Made by a program: the position numbers and the translations under genes
Notes under the pieces: generated by a model
The model's database searches: none
What the model saw: the letters and a program-made list of their open reading frames with translations, nothing else
Told to the model about the DNA's origin: nothing
NCBI GenBank assembly: GCA_965279705.1
Contig: OZ257257.1
Coordinates: 2,976,001 to 3,040,000, forward strand
Direction of reading: 5' to 3'
From: Stagnimonas sp965279705
Lineage (GTDB): Bacteria; Pseudomonadota; Gammaproteobacteria; Nevskiales; Nevskiaceae
DNA length: 64,000 nt
Shown here: positions 17,340-25,651 of the stretch, one piece after another
How positions within the stretch are numbered: position 1 is the first letter of the stretch
Layout: the number at the start of each line of letters is the position of its first letter

Positions 17340-17392
17340 CCCGGCAGGTCGCCGGGCCAGATCCAACAAAAAACCCGGCGCAGGGCCGGGTT
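17340..17392 (-). terminator. phoU: Tandem terminators after phoU
   Basis: Two hairpins follow phoU on the minus strand. The first has stem AACCCGGC/GCCGGGTT (17372-17379 with 17385-17392) followed by TTTTTTGTTG. The second has CCCGGC/GCCGGG (17340-17345 with 17351-17356) followed by TTTTTCTTT. Together they close the pho regulon before mrcB. Confidence 0.88.
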
Positions 17393-17411
17393 CGTTTACG
17401 GGCGCTGACGC

Positions 17412-18140
17412 TCAGCGATCGTTGCCGCTACGCACTTCGCGTTCCATGTCTTCCAGCGAAATGTGGCGCACGTCCTTGCCCTTGACGAAGTAGACGACGT
17501 ATTCGGCGATGTTCTTGGCATGGTCGCCGATGCGCTCAAGCGCGCGCACGCTCCAGATGATGTCCATCACCCGGCGAATGGTGCGCGGGTCTTCCATCAT
17601 GAAGGTGATGCATTGGCGCAGCAGCGCCTCGTATTCCCGGTCGATGCTGACATCGCCCTGTGCCACCGCCAGAGCCGACTCGGCATCCATGCGGGCGAAG
17701 GCATCGAGCGCATCGCGCACCAGCTGCGACACATGGCGCGCCATGTGGTGAATCTCGGGCAGCGGGCCGCCTTTGTGGTCGTGGTCTTTCGCCAGCTCTT
17801 CGGCCATACGCGCGATCTTGCGGGCCTCGTCGCCCATGCGTTCGAGATCGGTGATGGTCTTGATGACGGCATAGACCAGGCGAAGATCGCTCGCCGTCGG
17901 CTGGCGGCGCGCGAGAATGCGGCTGCACTCGTCGTCGATGGCGACTTCGAGCATGTTCACCTTTTCGTCGCCCTTGATGACTTCGGCGGCGAGTTCGGGG
18001 TCGGCCTCCTTGATCGAGCGTGCGGCATCGGCAATCTGCTGCTCGACGAGCCCGCCCATCGCAAGCACCCGCTGGCGCACGTCCTCAAGCTCGGCGTTGA
18101 AGGCGCTGGAAATATGTGATTTGTAAGTCGGCGTGGTCAT
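17412..18140 (-). CDS. phoU: Phosphate signalling protein PhoU
   Basis: 242 residues. Two repeats of a three-helix bundle, each with the metal-binding motif region (DAARSIKEADPELAAEVIKG, then ALDAFARMDAESALAVAQGD), plus LVYAVIKTITDLERMGDEAR and IIWSVRALERIGDHAKNIAE, the paired E/DRxxDxxxN signatures. PhoU links the Pst transporter to PhoR and keeps the Pho regulon off when phosphate is plentiful. It lies 44 bases after pstB and ends the phosphate cluster. Confidence 0.97.
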   Translation of the reverse strand: MTTPTYKSHISSAFNAELEDVRQRVLAMGGLVEQQIADAARSIKEADPELAAEVIKGDEKVNMLEVAIDDECSRILARRQPTASDLRLVYAVIKTITDLERMGDEARKIARMAEELAKDHDHKGGPLPEIHHMARHVSQLVRDALDAFARMDAESALAVAQGDVSIDREYEALLRQCITFMMEDPRTIRRVMDIIWSVRALERIGDHAKNIAEYVVYFVKGKDVRHISLEDMEREVRSGNDR

Positions 18141-18184
18141 GGCGTTCTCAAACGTGATGGGATGTGAGGCGCAACAGCACCGAA

Positions 18185-19027
18185 CTAGCCGTACTTGCCG
18201 GTGATGTAATCCTCGGTCTGCTTCTTCTCAGGCCGGGTAAAGAGCTTGTCGGTGTTGCCGAACTCGATCAGGTCGCCGACATACATGAAGGCCGTGTAGT
18301 CACTGACGCGCGCGGCCTGCTGCATGTTGTGGGTGACGATGACGATCGTGAATTCCTTCTTCAGCTCGTTGATGAGCTCTTCCACCTTCAGGGTCGAGAT
18401 CGGGTCGAGTGCCGAGCAGGGTTCGTCCATCAGCAGCACCTGCGGCTTGATGGCCACGGCGCGGGCAATGACCAGACGCTGCTGCTGTCCGCCCGAGAGA
18501 CCGAGTGCCGAGTCATCCAGACGATCCTTCACCTCTTCCCACAGGGCCGAGCCTTTCAGCGCCCACTCCACCGTTTCGTCCAGCACACTTTTCTTGCTGA
18601 CGCCAGCAAGGCGCATGCCGTAGGCCACGTTCTCGTAGATCGACTTGGGGAAAGGATTCGGCTTCTGGAACACCATGCCGACGTTGCGGCGCAGGGCCGA
18701 GATGTCGACATCCTTGTCGTAGATGTTCTTGCCTTCGAGCTTGAGCTGACCTTCGACGCGGCAGCCGTCGACCAGATCGTTCATGCGGTTGAAGCAGCGC
18801 AGCAGTGTCGACTTGCCGCAGCCGGAGGGGCCGATGAACGCCGTCGCCTTTTTCTTGGCGATGTTCATCGTCACTTTCTTCAGCGCCTGCTTCTGGCCGT
18901 AATAGAGGTCCAGGTCTTTGACGACGATGGCATGGGTTTCGTCTTCGATGCGCGTGGGCGCACGGGAGGCATTGAGGGCGTCGATATCCATTGCGCGTAC
19001 CGAGGTTGTAGGTTGCATGTTGGTCAT
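18185..19027 (-). CDS. pstB: Phosphate ABC transporter ATP-binding protein PstB
   Basis: 280 residues. It has Walker A GPSGCGKSTLLRCFNRMND, ABC signature LSGGQQQRLVIARA, Walker B QVLLMDEPCSALDP and the switch His in VIVTHNMQQAARVSD. The sequence around YDKDVDISALRRNVGMVFQ and WEEVKDRLDDSALGLSGGQ is specific to PstB. An N-terminal extension of about 25 residues precedes the first strand. Starts 3 bases after pstA. Confidence 0.98.
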   Translation of the reverse strand: MTNMQPTTSVRAMDIDALNASRAPTRIEDETHAIVVKDLDLYYGQKQALKKVTMNIAKKKATAFIGPSGCGKSTLLRCFNRMNDLVDGCRVEGQLKLEGKNIYDKDVDISALRRNVGMVFQKPNPFPKSIYENVAYGMRLAGVSKKSVLDETVEWALKGSALWEEVKDRLDDSALGLSGGQQQRLVIARAVAIKPQVLLMDEPCSALDPISTLKVEELINELKKEFTIVIVTHNMQQAARVSDYTAFMYVGDLIEFGNTDKLFTRPEKKQTEDYITGKYG

Positions 19028-19030
19028 AGG

Positions 19031-20737
19031 TTACTCAAGCGCCTTGTACTTCTCGCGCAGGCGATTGCGGATGCGGATCGCGGAAATGTTGAGCAGGATG
19101 ATGACGAGCACCAGCAAGAAGCTGGTTGCGTACACCAGCGGCCGTGCGGCTTCGACATTGGGCGACTGGAAGCCAACGTCATAGATGTGGAAGCCGAGGT
19201 GCATGAACTTACGCTCCAGATGCACGAAGGGGAAGATGCTGTCCAGCGGCAGGCTCGGCGCGAGTTTCACCACGCCCACCAGCATCAGCGGTGCGACTTC
19301 GCCGGCGGCGCGGGCAATGGCCAGAATCAAGCCGGTCATCATTGCTGGCGAGGCCATCGGCAGCACGATCTTCCACAGTGTTTCCGCCTTGGTGGCACCG
19401 AGTGAGAGTGAGGCCTCGCGGATGCTGCGCGGGATGCGCGCCAGGCCTTCTTCAGTGGCGACGATCACCACCGGCAGGGTCAGGATCGCGAGCGTGAGCG
19501 ATGCCCAGAGGATGCCCGGTGTGCCGAAAGTGGGCGCAGGCAGCGACTCCTCGTAGAACAGGCGGTCGATATTGCCGCCCATGAAGTAGACGAAGAAGCC
19601 CAGACCGAACATGCCGTAGACGATCGAGGGCACACCCGCGAGATTGTTGACCGCGATACGGATCATCTGCGTCACCGGCCCCTGCTTGGCGTATTCGCGC
19701 AGATACAGCGCCGCGAGAATGCCGAAGGGTGTGACGAACACGCTCATCAGCATCACCATCATCACCGTGCCAAAAATAGCGGGGAAGATGCCGCCCTCGG
19801 TATTGGCTTCGCGCGGATTGGCCGAAACGAACTCCCAGAGCTTGGAAAAATAGGTACCGATCTTGGCCGGCAGCGCCATTTCGTTGGGACGATAGGCGCG
19901 GATGATCTGCGAGAGATCCAGTTCTTTCTCCTGGCCGTCGATGGAGGTCATCACCAGCGCATCGCGTTCCATCTCGGATTTCAGCGCGGCCAGTTCGACA
20001 CGCACTTTTTCGTAGCGCCCATCGAGTTCGGCCTTGCGCTCGGCGAGTTTCGCAAACTCTTCGGGAGCGCTTTCTTTGGTCTTGCCGTCGAGTTCGAGAC
20101 GCCGGGTGGTCAGGCGCACCTTCTCGAGGCCGGCATTGATGGTGCTGATGTCACCGTCCTCAACGCCATGCAACTTGTCGCGCAGCATGTTGGCGCGCTT
20201 CTGCAGCGGCTGGTAAGCCGCCCAGGCTTCGGCACCACTGGCAACCACCTTGCCGTCCTGCTTCACGGCGCTGATGAAGCCGTGAAAATTACCCCACTCG
20301 GACCGCTCCAGCACCACCACGTCTTCCGGGTAGCTGCGATTGACGATCCAGTCGCTGAGCAGATAGCGGAAGTCCGCACCATACAAATCCCGGTTGCCGA
20401 TCTTCACCAGATCGCGGGTGTGAAACGGTTTGTCGTCGGTAATCTGTACGCCGGCCGACTTGAGTCGCGCCGAGGTCACCTCTTCCTCGCTGACCATTTC
20501 CACCAGGATGGGCACGGCCGCCTGGCCGGGCTCTACATACTCGGCCTTGAGTAGATCCGCAGGCCAGAAATGCGGCATGCCGCGAGCGGCGGTGAGAGCC
20601 AGCAGGGCGACGGTGATGATGAAGGCGACCGAAATCGCGGCGGCCGTTAGCCACACATACGGCTGGCCGGATTTGACGTAGGCGTTGACTGTCCGCGTGT
20701 TCTTTGCGGTCAGGTCGATGGGTTGGGTCTGGCTCAT
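19031..20737 (-). CDS. pstA: Phosphate ABC transporter permease PstA, long form with periplasmic insert
   Basis: 568 residues, against about 300 for E. coli PstA. The first membrane helix (about 28-50) is followed by a 230-residue insert before the permease core. This insert contains a charged, helix-forming stretch (about 190-270: LEKVRLTTRRLELDGKTKES, KLAERKAELDGRYEKVRVEL) likely to form a coiled coil on the periplasmic side. The core has the EAA loop EASLSLGATKAETLWKIVLP and five helices. Such long PstA proteins occur with long PstC in pseudomonads and relatives. Starts 23 bases after pstC and leads into pstB. Confidence 0.94.
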   Translation of the reverse strand: MSQTQPIDLTAKNTRTVNAYVKSGQPYVWLTAAAISVAFIITVALLALTAARGMPHFWPADLLKAEYVEPGQAAVPILVEMVSEEEVTSARLKSAGVQITDDKPFHTRDLVKIGNRDLYGADFRYLLSDWIVNRSYPEDVVVLERSEWGNFHGFISAVKQDGKVVASGAEAWAAYQPLQKRANMLRDKLHGVEDGDISTINAGLEKVRLTTRRLELDGKTKESAPEEFAKLAERKAELDGRYEKVRVELAALKSEMERDALVMTSIDGQEKELDLSQIIRAYRPNEMALPAKIGTYFSKLWEFVSANPREANTEGGIFPAIFGTVMMVMLMSVFVTPFGILAALYLREYAKQGPVTQMIRIAVNNLAGVPSIVYGMFGLGFFVYFMGGNIDRLFYEESLPAPTFGTPGILWASLTLAILTLPVVIVATEEGLARIPRSIREASLSLGATKAETLWKIVLPMASPAMMTGLILAIARAAGEVAPLMLVGVVKLAPSLPLDSIFPFVHLERKFMHLGFHIYDVGFQSPNVEAARPLVYATSFLLVLVIILLNISAIRIRNRLREKYKALE

Positions 20738-20760
20738 GGTGTGCTCGGGTCAGGCCGCGA

Positions 20761-23025
20761 TTAAATGCTTTCGTACTTCTTGCGCAGGCGGGCTCGCACC
20801 ACTTCCGCCAGCGTGTTGAAGAAGAAGGTGAAGACAAACAGCACCAGGCCAGCGAGGAACAGCAGGCGGAAGTGCGTGCTGCCTACTTCCGACTCCGGCA
20901 TTTCCACAGCGACGTTGGCGGAAAGCGTGCGCATACCACTGAACAGGCTGGCATCGGTCACGGGCGTGTTGCCGGTGGCCATCAGCACGATCATCGTCTC
21001 GCCCACCGCGCGGCCGAGGCCGATCATGATGGCGCTGAAAATGCCGGGGCTAGCGGTGGGCAGCACCACGCCCATCAGCGTCTGCCACGGCGAAGCCCCC
21101 AAGGCCAGCGAACCGAGTGAAAGCTGCTTCGGCACCGAGAAGATGGCGTCTTCGGCAATCGAGAAAATGGTGGGGATCACCGCAACACCCATTGCGATGC
21201 CGACGACCAGTGCGTTGCGCTGGTCGTATTTAATGCCGAGCGTCATGTCCATCCAGGCCTGCATGTTGCCGCCGAAAGCCAGCAATTCGATCGGCTTCGC
21301 AATGGCGAAGCAGAACCAGGTCACCACCGCGATCACGGGCACCAGCAGCACGCCTTCCCAACCGGCGGGCATCAGGTAACGCACGCGGTCCGGCATGTTG
21401 AGCCAGAGGTAGCCAAACAGCGGCACGCTCAGTGGCAACAAAATCAACAGCAGGAAGACACCCGGCAGATTGGTTTCGATGAAGGGCGCGAGCCAGAGGC
21501 CGGCGAGGAAGCCGAGAATCACCGACGGCAATGCTGCCAGCAGCTCGACCGTCGGCTTCACCACCTGACGCAGTTCCGAAGACATGAAATTGGCGACGAA
21601 GATCGCGCCCATCACGGCGAGCGGAATCGCGAAGATCATCGCGTAGAACGCGCCTTTCAAGGTGCCGAAAGCCAGCGGTGTCAGCGAGAACTTGGGCTCG
21701 AAATCCGAGCTGGCCGACGACGACTGCCAGAGAAATTTGGCATCGTCATAGCTCTCGTACCAGACCTTGCCCCAGAGCGCCTTGAACGAAACTTCCGGGT
21801 GCTCGTTCTCGACATCGTAAGCATGCACCTTGCGGTCGATGCTCTCGGTATAGAGCGTCTGCGCACGCGGATTGAAGGCGATTTGCGTAACGGCTGCATC
21901 CAGCGCTTTCTCGCTGTGCACGAGCCGGTTGGAGGTGGCATAGAACACGCTGACGCGGCCGGTTTCGTCGCCCACCGCAAAGCCGCGGCGGCGCAGCTCC
22001 ACACCGAGTGCCGTCAGCTTGGCGTCTCCGGGCGGGTCGAAGTCGCGTACCCGCGCTAGATAGGTTTCGCCATCTTCGTGACGCGCCGGGAACCACTGCG
22101 ACACCTTGCCGTTGGCCTGCGCCACGACGATGGAAATACCACCGGCCAGATAGTGAGCGGCGGTGACTTCACTGCCGACGTCCTTCACCTCGACCAGCTT
22201 CGGCTCCGCTGCGCCATCGAGCTTGTAGAAGGCGATCTTGCCGGCTTTCTGGTCAATCACATACAACCAGGCCAGCAGCGGCTCCACCAGCAGAATGTCG
22301 GCGGTGACGGCAGGCTTGAATTGCAGCTCGCCCGAGACCTCCACCGTGCTTTCGCCGGTGATGGCGTTGTTCTCTTTGCTGAACGCCTTCATGTGCACGT
22401 TCTTGGCGGCATCGACGCCGAACAGCACCGCGCTGTCGCCGGAATCGCGCACCACCAGGCTGGTGGCGGCCTCTGGCATGAATGGCATCGCTGCTTCGCC
22501 CTTGGGGTAGATCACCGCGGGGCTGATGAGGCGCTTGTCGCCGGGATAGGTGATCTTGTATTCGTGGCTGAAGTCCAGCACCGAGCCATCGCTCAGCGAG
22601 GCGGCCAGCTCGCCGCGCTCCGGCGAGACTTCGGTGACTGCAACGATACCGAGGCCATTCAGCGGCAGCTGCTGCTGCGCCCGCACAGCGCCGGTGGTGA
22701 GATCGAAGAAGGTCACTGCACCGGCATCGGAGATGCGCATGGCGATCTCGCCCTGCTCCTCCACCGTGCTGTAGAGGGTCTTGCCTTCGCCCGGCACCGC
22801 GTATACCGGCCGCGGCTTGAAGTGCGCCGGGGCGAACAGCGGCATCACTTCGGAGACGAGGTAGAAAAAAATCAGCAGCAGCGCTGCGATCACGCCCAGG
22901 CCACCGACCCAGACCACCCAGCGTGCGGCGTTGTCCTTGAACACGCGAGGCTGAAAGGCAGTGCCGCCCTTGGTAATGCTGTGGGCGCCGAAGGCAGGGG
23001 TCACTGGAGTCGTTGATTCGCTCAT
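20761..23025 (-). CDS. pstC: Phosphate ABC transporter permease PstC, long form with propeller-like insert
   Basis: 754 residues, more than twice the E. coli length. After helix 1 (about 38-62) comes a roughly 390-residue soluble region built of repeating beta-strand units (for example SDAGAVTFFDLTTGAVRAQQ, AGKIAFYKLDGAAEPKLVEV, GRVSVFYATSNRLVHSEKA, TLYTESIDRKVHAYDVEN), the look of a WD40/quinoprotein-like propeller. The permease core follows with FGTLKGAFYAMIFAIPLAVM and the EAA loop LGSLALGASPWQTLMGVVLP. The insert should face the periplasm and might contact PstS, the porin or a substrate; this is inference. The gene begins about 137 bases after the porin gene. Confidence 0.93.
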   Translation of the reverse strand: MSESTTPVTPAFGAHSITKGGTAFQPRVFKDNAARWVVWVGGLGVIAALLLIFFYLVSEVMPLFAPAHFKPRPVYAVPGEGKTLYSTVEEQGEIAMRISDAGAVTFFDLTTGAVRAQQQLPLNGLGIVAVTEVSPERGELAASLSDGSVLDFSHEYKITYPGDKRLISPAVIYPKGEAAMPFMPEAATSLVVRDSGDSAVLFGVDAAKNVHMKAFSKENNAITGESTVEVSGELQFKPAVTADILLVEPLLAWLYVIDQKAGKIAFYKLDGAAEPKLVEVKDVGSEVTAAHYLAGGISIVVAQANGKVSQWFPARHEDGETYLARVRDFDPPGDAKLTALGVELRRRGFAVGDETGRVSVFYATSNRLVHSEKALDAAVTQIAFNPRAQTLYTESIDRKVHAYDVENEHPEVSFKALWGKVWYESYDDAKFLWQSSSASSDFEPKFSLTPLAFGTLKGAFYAMIFAIPLAVMGAIFVANFMSSELRQVVKPTVELLAALPSVILGFLAGLWLAPFIETNLPGVFLLLILLPLSVPLFGYLWLNMPDRVRYLMPAGWEGVLLVPVIAVVTWFCFAIAKPIELLAFGGNMQAWMDMTLGIKYDQRNALVVGIAMGVAVIPTIFSIAEDAIFSVPKQLSLGSLALGASPWQTLMGVVLPTASPGIFSAIMIGLGRAVGETMIVLMATGNTPVTDASLFSGMRTLSANVAVEMPESEVGSTHFRLLFLAGLVLFVFTFFFNTLAEVVRARLRKKYESI

Positions 23026-23071
23026 TGGATCGCTCGTTGTCTTGCCCTCGTAAAGGACAAAGTTCCCTACT

Positions 23072-23120
23072 CGTTTTCTTCAAACATCCTGCGACAGGAG
23101 CAGGGTGCTTGAAGAAAACG
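23072..23120. repeat. 12-bp perfect inverted repeat between porin gene and pstC
   Basis: CGTTTTCTTCAA (23072-23083) and TTGAAGAAAACG (23109-23120) are exact reverse complements, with a 25-base spacer that can pair further (CATCCTG with CAGGGTG). On the minus-strand transcript the second arm contains the U-rich tail of the porin terminator, so the two structures compete. Confidence 0.8.
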
Positions 23121-23139
23121 CCCGGCATGCAGCCGGGCG
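23109..23139 (-). terminator. Terminator after the phosphate porin gene
   Basis: Stem CGCCCGGC (23119-23126) with GCCGGGCG (23132-23139), loop of five bases. On the minus strand it is followed by TTTTCTTCAA. It lies 23 bases past the porin stop and should reduce read-through into pstC. Confidence 0.8.
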
Positions 23140-23161
23140 ATTCTTGCAGATAAACAGCGTT

Positions 23162-24448
23162 TTAGAACGACATCTGGGCGCGGGCCGAAATGCCTTCCGG
23201 CTCATCCTTGCCCGAACCGACGTCGGCCGAGGCGAGGTAGTAGTTCAGCATGAAGCGCACGTTGGGGTTCACATACCAGTTCGCACCGATGGTGATCTGC
23301 GAGCCTTCACACTTCTGGTAGCTACCTGCGGCGACGCCGCCGAGCGCGCAACCGCGTGCCGCTGCGGTGGTGGTCTCGTCGTTCTTGGAGGACTCATAAC
23401 GCACCACGGCTTCAACAGCGCCGAAGTCATTGATGGGTTTCGGCGAGCCGAAAGCACCGCGATCTTTCTTGTAGACCTTCTTTTCGCCGGTGATGAAGTA
23501 GCTGCCCTGCACATAGTAGGCCGTCACATCCGCATCGCTGGATGCCGTTCCGGTGCCGTAGGCGTCCTGCAGCGTCGCCATGGCGTATTCCGCCTGGCCG
23601 GTGAAAGAGCCGAGCGAGCCGGCGAGTTCGCCGTGGATGGTGTTCTGCGTGCCGAAACCGCTGGCAAAAGCCGAGCCGGCATTGCCGAGGCCGAGGCTGA
23701 TGCCACGACGGCCACCGTAGACGAAGACCGGGTTGGCGGTTGCTGAGCCAGCGTCTTCACGATCGCTGCTGTAGGCCAGTGCGACGTGCAGCGTCTTGCC
23801 GTCTTCGGAGAAGGGAAAGTAGTAAGCGCGGCCGCCGAGCGAGTGGCCTTCGGTGGTCTGGGTGGCATCGCCCAAGGTCGAGGCGTAGACGCCGTAACCG
23901 AAGGTGTCGGTGTTGCCCTTGTAGAACAGGCCGGTCAGGTACTGGCGGCCGTTGTAGATGCCCGAAGCCGACACGTTGGGACGCTCCATCAGCGTCAGGT
24001 CGTTGGAGCTGGCCAACTCTTCCATGCCGCGGAAGGGCTTGTGCTGACCAATGATGAGCTTGCCGGGGCCGACCTGCGTGCCGATCCACATTTCGCGGAA
24101 GGTACGACCATCGGAGGTGCTGGCGCGCGAGAAATCGTTCTCGAACTTGTAGTCCCAGCCGTAGGCCTTGCCGGTGAGGGTCAGGTAGGCACGGCGGAAC
24201 GCGGCACCGCCACGGTTGGCACCGTTGGCGACGACAGCGGAACCGAACGGCGTGGTGCCGATGGTGGCGCCGGTGTCTTCGGAGAAGCTGTAGTAGTCGA
24301 ACTGAATACGACCATTGACGTTGGCTTCGAAACGGCCGTCTTCGGTCTTGATCTTGATGCCGCCCTTGGTTTCGGCCGGATCGGCGTAGACGTTGCTGGC
24401 TACGAGTGCCAGCACAGCGAGTGCTGCGACTTTAAGAGTGTTGCTCAC
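23162..24448 (-). CDS. OprO/OprP-type phosphate-selective porin
   Basis: 428 residues with a signal peptide (MSNTLKVAALAVLALVASNVYA, cleaved near residue 22). The remainder shows the short amphipathic strands of a 16-strand trimeric porin: GRFEANVNGRIQFDYYSF, FRRAYLTLTGKAYGWDYKFE, GPGKLIIGQHKPFRGMEELA, and the end ISARAQMSF with a terminal Phe required for outer-membrane assembly. The GQHKPFRGMEELASS region is the pattern of the OprO/OprP family. Position between pstS and pstC makes phosphate its likely substrate. Whether it selects ortho- or polyphosphate cannot be seen. Confidence 0.87.
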   Translation of the reverse strand: MSNTLKVAALAVLALVASNVYADPAETKGGIKIKTEDGRFEANVNGRIQFDYYSFSEDTGATIGTTPFGSAVVANGANRGGAAFRRAYLTLTGKAYGWDYKFENDFSRASTSDGRTFREMWIGTQVGPGKLIIGQHKPFRGMEELASSNDLTLMERPNVSASGIYNGRQYLTGLFYKGNTDTFGYGVYASTLGDATQTTEGHSLGGRAYYFPFSEDGKTLHVALAYSSDREDAGSATANPVFVYGGRRGISLGLGNAGSAFASGFGTQNTIHGELAGSLGSFTGQAEYAMATLQDAYGTGTASSDADVTAYYVQGSYFITGEKKVYKKDRGAFGSPKPINDFGAVEAVVRYESSKNDETTTAAARGCALGGVAAGSYQKCEGSQITIGANWYVNPNVRFMLNYYLASADVGSGKDEPEGISARAQMSF

Positions 24449-24567
24449 GATGAATCTCCCGTTGGGTTTGAGGTGCGATGTGCCGCTTTGGGTACTTAGG
24501 TTTTTTTGAGTTTTTTGAATCGGGCCCGCGCGAGCCTCCTCACGCGGGCCTCAAGCACTGCTTGTGC

Positions 24568-25530
24568 TTACTGGATCTTTGCCAGTTCTTTTGCGGCAAG
24601 CGCCGAAGGCAGCGGGATGTAGCCATCCTTCACGACCGTGTTCTGGCCTTGCTTGGAGAGCACCATCTTGAAGAACTCCATCTCCATCGGAGCCAAGGGC
24701 TTGTTGGGCGCCTTGTTGACGTAGACGTAGAGGATGCGAGCCAGCGGATACTTGCCGGAGATCGCATTCTCTTCAGAGGCTTCTTCGATTTCGCCGCCAT
24801 CCTTCTTGCTGAGCGGCAGGGCGCGCACGCCGGCCGTCTTGTAGCCGATGCCGGAGTAGCCGATGGCGTTCAAGCTGCCGGCGACCGACTGCACGACTGA
24901 AGCGGAACCGGGCTGCTCGCCGACAGTGTTCTTGAAGTCGCCCTTGCACAGCGCGTTCTCTTTGAAATAGCCGTAGGTGCCCGATACCGAGTTGCGGCCG
25001 TAAATCTGGATCGGCTTGCTCACCCAGTCACCGGTGAGGCCGACATCGCCCCAGCGCTTGGCGTCTTTGCCGCCGCACTTGCGGGTGGCGCTGAAGATGC
25101 CGTCCACCTGCGCGATGGAGAGGCTCTTGATCGGGTTGTCCTTGTTCACGAACACAGCCAGGGCGTCGATGGCGACACCGACAGCGGTCGGCTTGTAGCC
25201 ATATTTCTTCTCGAAGGCCTGGATTTCCTGGTCCTTCATCATGCGGCTCATCGGGCCGAAGTTGGCGGTGCCTTCGGTCAGCGCCGGCGGCGCGGTGGAA
25301 GAACCGGCACCCTGGATCTGCACGTTCACGTTGGGGTAGAACTTGTTGTAGTCCTCGGCCCAGAGCGTCATCAGGTTGTTGAGGGTATCGCTGCCAACGG
25401 AGCTGAAGTTGCCGGAGACGCCGGAGGTGGCCTTGTAGTCCGGCAGCTTTTCATCGACGCGGGCGACGGCGGAAGTGGCAACAACGCTGGCTGCAAGGCC
25501 AAACACGACAGCAAGGGACTTCAATTTCAT
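24568..25530 (-). CDS. pstS: Phosphate-binding periplasmic protein PstS
   Basis: 320 residues. Signal peptide MKLKSLAVVFGLAASVVATSA-type (cleaved near SAVA, residue 23). The mature protein has SSVGSDTLNNLMTLWAEDYN and VQIQGAGSSTAPPALTEGTA (the phosphate-contacting Ser/Thr loops), and YGRNSVSGTYGYFKENALCK. It captures phosphate for PstCAB and is usually the most strongly induced Pho gene. Preceded by a tandem Pho-box array. It belongs to the longer pseudomonad-like PstS group rather than the E. coli type. Confidence 0.95.
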   Translation of the reverse strand: MKLKSLAVVFGLAASVVATSAVARVDEKLPDYKATSGVSGNFSSVGSDTLNNLMTLWAEDYNKFYPNVNVQIQGAGSSTAPPALTEGTANFGPMSRMMKDQEIQAFEKKYGYKPTAVGVAIDALAVFVNKDNPIKSLSIAQVDGIFSATRKCGGKDAKRWGDVGLTGDWVSKPIQIYGRNSVSGTYGYFKENALCKGDFKNTVGEQPGSASVVQSVAGSLNAIGYSGIGYKTAGVRALPLSKKDGGEIEEASEENAISGKYPLARILYVYVNKAPNKPLAPMEMEFFKMVLSKQGQNTVVKDGYIPLPSALAAKELAKIQ

Positions 25531-25564
25531 TCGGATACGCCTCTTTCATAGGGGGATGCGAAGC

Positions 25565-25620
25565 AATAGTCGTTGCCCGCGGTGTAAAGCTTATGAAAGA
25601 GGGGTGAAGGATTTGTGACA
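25565..25620 (-). promoter_or_regulatory. pstS: Pho-box array (four 11-bp units) and -10 element before pstS
   Basis: On the minus strand TGTCAC, CTTCAC, TTTCAT and TTACAC start exactly 11 bases apart (plus-strand unit positions 25615-25620, 25604-25609, 25593-25598, 25582-25587). Each resembles the PhoB half-site CTGTCA-T/C with a 5-base spacer, so the array forms two tandem PhoB boxes. A -10-like ACTATT (25570-25565) lies 11 bases beyond the last unit, the spacing of PhoB-activated promoters that lack a -35. Confidence 0.87.
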
Positions 25621-25651
25621 CCGGTGCCGCAAAACGCGACTCAGGGCAGGC

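Noticed and set aside
18164..19405. Plus-strand frame across pstB and pstA
   Set aside because: Antisense shadow crossing two well-supported genes.
24523..24551. Hairpin GGCCCGCG/CGCGGGCC-like after pstS
   Set aside because: The stem is fair, but on the minus strand it is followed by A-rich sequence, not a T-run. Not called a terminator; it might only slow or protect the transcript.
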